Origin: Candidatus Babelota bacterium
GTDB taxonomy: Bacteria; Babelota; Babeliae; Babelales; Babelaceae
NCBI GenBank assembly: GCA_003174035.1
Contig: PRDV01000064.1
Coordinates: forward strand, 1 to 8,305
Length of the DNA stretch: 8,305 nucleotides
Reading direction: 5' to 3'
Of the stretch, positions 1-8,305 are shown piece after piece. The translations under genes were made by a program, and so were the position numbers. Numbering within the stretch: position 1 is the stretch's first letter; each line of letters opens with the position of its first letter. Under the pieces are notes generated by a model. The model ran no database searches and was not told where the DNA came from. It saw only the letters and a program-made list of their open reading frames with translations.

Positions 1-1
1 A

Positions 2-784
2 ATAAGCCTGAGAGAAACATTGCATGTTATCAAAATGACCACTTTTGAAAAAGATGATAGCGTAGCACTTACGCTTTTCGGCCTGAGTTCGCTGCTCACT
101 AAAAACCAGTCTACCTCACTTTTTGAGAAACTCAGTGAACACGGCACCATTTTTATCGAAAATGTGGAATATCTAAGCTTAGACTGCCAAGAACGATTAG
201 CCTCCTATCTATCATGTGGCTATTACCGACCCCTTAAAAGTGACCAACAAAACACCAGCAATGTTCGACTCATATTTTCCAGCCAACAAAATCTTCGTAC
301 CTATGCAGATGCCGGACGCTTTTCAAAAGCCCTCTATGCTCTATTGCAAGAAGCCACACTCGAAATGCCTTCACTCAATGATCTAACTGATGAGGATATG
401 CGTGCGCTTACCCAAGGGATTAGCGATCAGCTTGTTAAAGAGTCAGCATTCAAGAACTTGTTAACGCTTTCTAAAAAAGATGAAGCAAAGCTTCTCAAGG
501 AAAGGCCAGTAAGTATGTATGAATATAAAGAAAGAGTCCTTGCCCTCATAAAAGAAAAATCAACAAAGCAAGAGATCTCTGAAGTTACCGAGTTTGATCA
601 CGCCTACCACGTTACCGATCCAGCTCTTGCTCAGGCTATACGTCTTGGCAAAAAGGCCTTACGGGATCCTCATGCAATGGGACTTTTATGGCATAAGTTC
701 AAAAACCAGAATAAGATAGCACAGCTGTTGGGGGTTAATAGATCATCGGTTAATCGACGCTGCCAGGAATATAATCTTAATTGA
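2..784 (+). CDS. 3' part of a degenerate NtrC-like (AAA+ / Fis-HTH) regulator, cut by the left edge
   Basis: The frame is open from base 2 to a TGA at 782-784, giving 260 visible residues; the true start lies upstream of the window. An internal TTG at base 20 could look like a start, but the codons before it (ISLRET) align with residues 643-648 of the 902-residue protein downstream, so the coding region clearly continues leftwards. The two proteins align without gaps over all 260 residues, with 48 of the last 60 identical. The order follows the C-terminal half of sigma-54 activators: a Walker-B-like strand (GTIFIENVEYL, where GTLFLDEI is usual), a sensor-I-like strand (NVRLIFSSQQNL), an arginine-finger segment without its arginines (RFSKALYALL), then a Fis-type HTH (NKIAQLLGVNRSSVNRRCQEYNL). 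The family normally remodels sigma-54 polymerase using ATP. Missing catalytic residues make ATPase activity unlikely, while DNA binding looks intact. The missing N-terminus is probably also membrane and GAF/PAS-like (inference from the paralogue). Confidence 0.85.
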   Translation: MSLRETLHVIKMTTFEKDDSVALTLFGLSSLLTKNQSTSLFEKLSEHGTIFIENVEYLSLDCQERLASYLSCGYYRPLKSDQQNTSNVRLIFSSQQNLRTYADAGRFSKALYALLQEATLEMPSLNDLTDEDMRALTQGISDQLVKESAFKNLLTLSKKDEAKLLKERPVSMYEYKERVLALIKEKSTKQEISEVTEFDHAYHVTDPALAQAIRLGKKALRDPHAMGLLWHKFKNQNKIAQLLGVNRSSVNRRCQEYNLN

Positions 785-3700
785 GGACGCTCAATAGCTC
801 ATGTAAAAAAGGAAAGCCCGCATTTACATGCGGGCTTAGTCTTAATTCTAATTCAAGCTCTTTAGTAAGGAGGCAAACCGTGAGGCGCTCCATGTACATC
901 TTTTTTCGCTTTTGCATTCGCCTGTACATCATTCACTGAACAAACAAGCATCGCGATAACAGCCAACATGCTAAACAACTTAGCCATTGCTACTCCTTCT
1001 TAAAAAACACCTATGAAACAACACACCACTACAACTTTTAAGCTTTAGTTGACAGTCATTAGTCAACCGATTAAGCTCTAACGAAATTGATTCTATAACG
1101 TTTTTGATAAATGTCAACAAAAAAAGGAATGGAAATGTATGACTGCCTTACTAACATTCGGGTTTGATTTTCTTAACAGTAAGCAACTATTGTTTGCAGT
1201 GATGTTTCTCTCGTGTGGCTTCAAAATATCGCTATTGATGGGCGTTATTCGATTTAACAATCAGGTTGCAATGCACCGCATACTCAATACGTTTCTTGTT
1301 ATTTATTTAACGTGTTCAATATTCAATGATGTTAATCATTTGTCGGGAATTTTGATTCGCGGAATTTGGCAATATACAGGAAATCTACCACTCAGAACAT
1401 TCCTTATGCGCCTTTCTTGGGCAGTATATATTACACAGTACCAAGTTATTGGACTTTTCCTAGAATATTTTATAGCCAAAAAAATAAAGGTAAATATATT
1501 CCATGTTATGCATGCAGCAATCAATTTCTTCTTATCTGCAGGGTTTCTTTATCTTGCAATTTTTAAATACCACGTACCTTCGTCCAGTCCAGAGACACTC
1601 GGATTCGAATTGGGACTAGCTAATTATACCAGCCTCTATCTTCCCTTTCTTTTCATTCCAATTTTTTACCGAATGTTTAGGCCATCTGGAACTGTAGATA
1701 AACCGCGAATTCTCTCACATCAACTGAGGTATTTTGTAAGCTTTCTTGTTCCCTATCTTCTTCTTGAAATGATGAATAGCTCTTTAAATCTTCTTCCCGG
1801 AGTACTCCACTATGCTGATTCATTTCAAACGATAAGTACTTTATTCAGTACTGCAATAATGTTCTTTGTAATGAGACGGATCATGGGCTTAAGATTCCTC
1901 AATCTTCGTAAGGATGTTGAATCCAGAGAAAAGTTCAATTTCCTTTCTCAATTTAGAGATATCCTCGAACAATTGAGTTATGCAACAGCACTTAAAGAAA
2001 TCGCACATCTTACGCAAACTTTTTTTCAGACTGCATTTGGGATTCCACTAGGCCGAACTCGCCTATACATACGGAAAGGAGAGCCCGAAAAAGATGATGC
2101 TGGATCATATGATATGGCAAATATCAGTACGAAAGTAGAACAATTTCTGAGCAAACATGAGCATAAAGCGATTTTGCAAGCTTTAAGCTCATCTCAAATT
2201 TTTATTCGTGATGAAATCCATTTCACACAATTTTATGAAGAAGATCAGCAGAGCAAGGAAATCCTCGAGTTTCTTGACATGATTAATGCCGATGTTTTCT
2301 TGCCTATTTATGAGCGAAGTTCGATGATCGCGTATATTATTGTGGAACGAAATGCGCTTCCTCATAAACTTTTTACCAATAAAGATCGTGATGAGATGCT
2401 CGTGTTTACGACTTATTTAAGTAACATTATCAATATCCTAAAATACAGTAATGTCGAAGCGCTGCACCAACGTCATAAACAGCTTACTGAAGAACTGTAC
2501 CACAAGCATCAGGAAATCAATCAATACAAGGAAAGCATCCGTTCCTTTATGCGTTCCAATAAAGAACGCAAAATTGGCATCCTGTTTTATAAACATCGAC
2601 GGTTTACGGTAGCTAACGAAGCTGCTCAAGAACTCATAGGTATGGACATGAATGCTAATGAAGGCCATACCCTTACTCAAGCTTTTAAGTCCGTAGCTCG
2701 TCGAGTACAGGAATATAAAACATCTCAAACAACATTTGCTCGCGATCATAGCGGAAATAAAGTCATTATCGCAGGAGTTCCAAGTCTTGAGGAATATGCT
2801 ACGATTCTTCTTATTTATTATCCGGAAGTATCTGATATTATTAAGATGCAATTTGATCAACTCAAGGACCCCTCTACCTGGGATTATGTTCTCTATCTTG
2901 AAACTACTCAATCCGGACAAATTATTAATCAGCTTATTCCTGGATCTGGAGAAAAGCTGCTTAACTTTAAAATTGATTTACTTGCGCTTGCATTAAGCAA
3001 AAAAGCAACGCTCCTTGACATGCCCGAGGATGATCTCATCCCAACAGTAGATATTCTGCATGCCATCAGCTTGCGGCAAACCCTACACACTGTTAAATTA
3101 ACTACTCCTGAAAAAAATGATGAAGTGGCTATAAGACTTTTCGGCCTTAATCCTCTTATTAAACATGATTCATCTCAATCGCTTCTAGAAAAACTGGATA
3201 ACTCAGGTACCCTGTTTATCCAAAATATCGAATACCTCAGTCTCGAAACACAAGAATACCTCGCACAATTTGTAACTTTTGGGTTTTTTCATAAATTCAA
3301 AAGCGATCATAAAGTGTTTAGCAACGTGCGTATCATTTGCTCTACTTCAAAAGATTTACTGGCGTTAGTCAACGAAAACACCTTCTCTAAAACCCTCTAT
3401 AATGAGTTGCAAAAAGCCGCGCTCATTATGCCTGCCCTCCATGAGCTTTCGCAAAAAGAGATCGATATGCTTGCTCAAGGATATGCTGAACAAATTGTTT
3501 CCACGGAAACGTATAAAAATCTTATGGCGCTCTCTGACAAAGATAAAACAAAGCTTTATAATGAGCGGCCACTCAGTTTGCGCGAATTTAGAGAAAAGGT
3601 ACAACAGCTTCTCGTGCAAAAATCAACTAAGCATAACATTCAAGAAAGCACAGAATTTAATGCCGCCTACAATGTCTCTGATCCTGATATTGCACAAGCG

Positions 3701-6700
3701 GTGAAGCTTGGTAAAAAGGCACTCAAAGATCCTCACGCTATGACTATTTTATGGAATAAGTTCAAAAATCAAAATAAAATTGCTACACTTTTAGGCGTAA
3801 ATAGATCCTCAGTTAATCGACGCTGCCAGGAATATAATCTTAAGTAACCTACGCTGAAGGAACCCTGCAAACGCCGGATAATAAAGCATGAACACATTTC
3901 GCATCATCAGCTTCCGGCTCCGTGCTCTTATCATGATTACCTTTTGCGCATTTTTAGGTATTGTCGGGTATCTTTTCCATCTTCAAATTACGCAAATGAA
4001 CCGTTATTTTCAGTTGGGTCAAAGGAACTTTTTACGCTCTGAGAAAATAGCATCACCACGCGGCAATATAGTAGATCGCCATGGCAGGGTACTCGCAACA
4101 AATCGGCCCCTCTACTCTTTAGTATGGCAAGGTACCGGTAATAAGAAGCTTTCAAAACAGCAACAGACTCTTATAAAAGATATTACGAATCTTCTGGGAC
4201 TCAGTTCAATGGATGATAAAATAAAGCACACAGAACGAAGGTCCGCGCGTCTCATTCTTGCAAAAGATATTCCTTTTGAGCACTTAAGGCGCATTGTCGA
4301 GCATTATCCCCATGAAAAAAATATCGTTATCGAAAAAGCATATAGCCGAAATTATCCTTTTAAAGATCTTGCATGCCATGTTGTTGGCTATTTAGGACTT
4401 GATAGCAGCAGTGCCGCCACAGCAGGCCCTGAAGGAAAAATGGGGCTCGAAAGTCTTTGTAATAGCGCGCTGAAAGGCCAAGCAGGCATTATTGTGAACA
4501 TCATTAATTCTACCGGGCAACAGCTCAAAGCACACCGCGTAAGCCAAGCACTCGCAGGTAAAACATTGCATACAACCCTTGATGGCGAACTTCAAGCGCT
4601 CGCAGAAGAGCTCTTTCCCCCAGACACAGAAGGATGTTGTATTGTAATGGATGAATCTGGCGGACTTGAAGTGGTTCTTTCACGTCCCTCCTTTGATCCG
4701 AGTATTTTCTTAAAGCCTTTGAACTCAGGAGATTGGAAAAAACTGCAGGAAAAGAAAGGATTTCTCAATCGCGCTTTTAGCGCTTGCTATCCACCAGCTT
4801 CGCTTTTTAAACTTATAACGCTTGCAGCTGCGCTTGAAACGGGACTCATTAGCAAAGACATGCGATGGCATTGCATAGGGCATAGCACTTTTAAAGGCCG
4901 CGCTTATCACTGTAACAACAAAGACGGACATGGCATTTTATCAACAGAGCAAGCACTCGCACATTCCTGCAATATCCCCTTTTTTGAAATCGGTAAAAAA
5001 ATACCTATAGATACCCTAGCAGATTACGCTCAACGATGCGGACTAGGGGCTAAAACTGGCATTATCTTTCCCGAAAAAAGCGGCCTCATTCCCACAAGCC
5101 AATGGAAAAAGCGGATAAAAAAAGAACGATGGTGGCAGGGTGAGACCCTCTCCGCCGCAATCGGTCAAAGTTCATTGCTCGTTACGCCTTTGCAAATCAC
5201 TTGCTTAATTTCATCGCTCTGCACCGGTTACCGCGTGCGACCACGGATTTTAGCAGACGAGCTCGTCGTACGAGAACCGTTAGCGCTTCGTAACGATACG
5301 ATAGCATTTCTCCAACAATGTTTAACATCCGTAGTTAAACAGGGTACCGGATCTGCGCTTAACCATCTTACTCATTTTAAAATCAGAGGGAAAAGCGGCA
5401 CGGCGCAAGTACAAGCACTTACTAAGCATATACTTTCCAAAGAACAGATGCACCATGGTTATTTTGCCGCTCACTTTCAGTATAAACAGGAAAAGCCAAA
5501 AACGTTAGTTATTTTCCTCGAGCATGCAGGAACATCTGCTACGGCAGTTCGGTATGCCTGCTCCTTTTTAAAACGATATGCTGCACTGGTAGAAAAGAAA
5601 TGCTAACCATTTGCCCCATGCTTTTAAATTGTTACACTAGAATAAAAGAAATCTTTATATGAACATTATTAAGAGAACATCATGAAACAATTATTATTCC
5701 TCGTGTTTATGGTTTCACTCGTACTTCCTGTTTTTGGCAGCCTCCCTCATTTTCATAACCAGCAGCCCGCGCAGAGGCAAGGTCAGCCTGCGGTCAGTCC
5801 TGATGAACAGAGAGAAGCACGGTGCCCTATTTGTCTTGAAAATTATGGACAGACACCTATCCGAGTACCCCTTGATTGCTCAGTAGCAACGGGAGCACAT
5901 GATATCTGTCTTGATTGCCTCTTGCCTCATATACAGGCCGAACAGGGTAGAATAAAGATAGAAGAAGATCAGCTGGCTATCCGGCGTCATAAACCTAGTG
6001 GACGCAAGGTAGGCTGTCCAGTATGCAGAAATCCCTTGAGTTACAAAAAAGCACTTTCCTGGCAAGACGATCAACTCAACCTTGGTGGCATTGCACTTTC
6101 AGAAGATGACATGCGAAAAGTACAAGCCGCCAACTATGAACTTGCAAAAGATCCACGAAACCCCTATCACATTCCTGCACCTGCTGAGATAGATATTATT
6201 CCGCACAGGCCTGCACCTGCTGAGGTAGATATTATTCCGCTCAGACCACGAACCGGTAAATCATTTTTTTCGTCCCTCACCGCCTATACTGGAGAAGCCA
6301 TGGTTGGCTTATTCTGGGGAATGCTTATCAGCGGAGAGTTTAAAAAAACGAATGAAAAAGAGCAAACGAACAGGGCTCTTACAAGAACACTGTATATTCC
6401 TGCTCTTCTTTGTGGCAACGCATTATTACATAAATTCAAACCAGCCAGAGGTTGGGATAAAGCATCAGTAGGCTCTTTAGCCTTGGGTATGCTTGCTGGC
6501 ATACTTATCCCTAATCTTAAAAACGCGAAGAAATAACCGATAATAAAGCAACGAGGATATCATGAATATACTAATTAATAAGCAGGGCCTCGTATGTGCT
6601 CTGATTCTTACGCTACTAACAGGAATCCCGGCATATGCCTATTTTCACCCGCAGATGGACACAAATGGGCCATCCTCCGCGCCAAAACCTTCAAACCCTG

Positions 6701-8305
6701 GTCAAGCTTCCCAAGAAAAAAAAGAGTGTGCTATATGCCTTGAGGAAATTGCAGGCAAGGTAACACCCTTAAAAAACTGTGACCATATTTTTCATAAGGA
6801 CTGCATAGAAACCTGGGTAAAAGGAGATATACAAAAGAATATGCGCGGGCATGATACTTGTCCTGTTTGCCGTAAACCTGCTGACTTAGGCGTAGAAATT
6901 GTCGTTCTGCCGCCTGATGAGCCAGAACCACCGGTCCTTACCGCAGCTGAGCTTGCGCAACAACAGTTTGAATTAGACAGGATACAACGGCAAAGACACC
7001 TAGGCTTTCAAGTTCCTGGGCACAATCATCATATAAATCCCCCCATCCAACAACTAAGATCCCCGCAAAAAAAACAAGGTTTTACCTTCGCGCGTTTCTG
7101 CTCAGAATCAACAGCAGGGCTAATTCTCGGGTTACTCATGAGTGGTGAATTAGATGCGAAAACTGGTAAAAATTCCACGTCACAGGTTTGGAGACGTGCA
7201 AGCTATCTTCCCTATGCAGTTGGTAGTAACTTACTCCTGAGCAAAGTATCCCCCGAACGAAACTTTGATTTAAAAACAGTTGCTAGCTATGGTTTAGGTT
7301 TTGTAGCAGGACTTCTCATGCCGCAGATCAAAACCAAACAGTAGAAAACTCTAGTTTCAACTACAGCCATCATTGATAGATGGCTGTAGTTCGTGCATGA
7401 TTCTTTAGAAACTCTGAAAAATCAATAATTTTGGCAAAAAAACCACTATCCACGACTTCTCCTTGTACCTCGTTCCCATGAATCAGTACTGGCAGCACAG
7501 AAAATCCCTTTGGCCGCGCTAATTGTTCGATCTTACTGCGAACTTCCTGTATGACTTGCGTAGTAATTGGCTGAAGCGAGAACTTAATTTCACCTACATA
7601 GAGTACCCCAAATTTTGTTTGAATGAGATAGTCAACTTGGCATCCAGCATTTTTTTTCGTAGGTCTCTGAAAGTACGGGTTATCCGCAATAATCATATCT
7701 GGAGTAAGATTCAGTCTTTCTCGAATAAGTCGCCTGTTTTTTAATACGAGATTCTCAAATTGGTATCCCATAATTGAATTCCATCCAGGCAATGAGCTGA
7801 GTGACCTGAAAGCAAAATCATTATGGTCGATTTTCCAGAGAGATGGTTCTATGTATTTGAGATAGAAGCGTATATAGTTGTCGCTTAACCGAAAATGGCT
7901 CGCCTTTGATACTTTCCCTGTGCTAAAATGCCAGGTATAATCTCTACTAATAAAACCCGATTTCACGAGATCTTCTAAGTACTCCAAGAAGGCTCCGGTA
8001 TACGTTACGTTAAGACTCTCACTCAATTCCTTGGCTTCTTTTGGACCATCATTAAGTTTCTCAAGAATTTTCTGATAATGAGAGCTACGTTTTGCAAATA
8101 TGTCAGTGAAAATATCATTAAACTCGTGAACTAACAGACCGGTTTTTGCAAAGCAAAGATCTCTGATAATGTCATCAGCGGGCGCGGTAGTATCTATCTC
8201 CTCCAGATAGCGAGGAACTCCGCCTACTACCGAAAGAATTTTGAGTTTTTCATAGGAAGAGATATAGTTCCCCTTTCTTAACCAAAATTCATTGCACTCA
8301 TCTAA

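Overview
The window looks like a chromosomal segment of a host-associated, Gram-negative-type bacterium with modest GC. The best fit is an intracellular symbiont or parasite of protists, possibly Dependentiae (TM6)/Babela-like. That placement is inference. It rests on two exported RING-finger proteins (a eukaryote-type ubiquitin-ligase fold), a cell-elongation PBP2, a DUF234-type ATPase, and paralogous regulators with a decayed sigma-54-activator core. No rRNA or tRNA is present to fix the taxonomy.

Layout. (1) 2-784 (+) is the 3' end of a gene cut by the left window edge: a degenerate NtrC-like AAA+ domain followed by a Fis-type helix-turn-helix. (2) 814-837 is a bidirectional terminator hairpin. 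It is shared with a convergent gene at 862-987 (-), which encodes a 41-residue peptide with a Sec signal. (3) 988-1138 is a compact divergent regulatory region with three copies of the half-site GTCAAC and overlapping promoter-like elements. (4) 1139-3847 (+) encodes a 902-residue multi-pass membrane protein: about seven TM helices, GAF-like, coiled coil, PAS-like, degenerate AAA+, Fis-type HTH. Its last 260 residues align without gaps to gene 1. (5) 3888-5606 (+) is PBP2/MrdA, 40 bp downstream and probably co-transcribed. (6) 5682-6536 and 6562-7344 (+) are tandem paralogues: signal peptide, RING finger, linker, and a shared glycine-rich hydrophobic C-terminal domain. (7) A 13-bp-stem hairpin at 7359-7391 separates them from a convergent ATPase/DUF234 gene (7370-8305, -) that runs off the right edge.

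How the parts may work together (inference). The 902-residue protein reads as a membrane-tethered sensor fused to a DNA-binding domain, with the ATPase and sigma-54 contact motifs lost, placed directly upstream of the elongation transpeptidase. The two RING proteins form a separate probable operon and look like exported factors acting on host ubiquitin signalling. The 41-residue secreted peptide sits between the two regulator paralogues and may belong to their circuit. The most noteworthy items are the RING pair, the catalytically dead membrane-tethered activator family, and the small peptide gene with its operator-like intergenic region.
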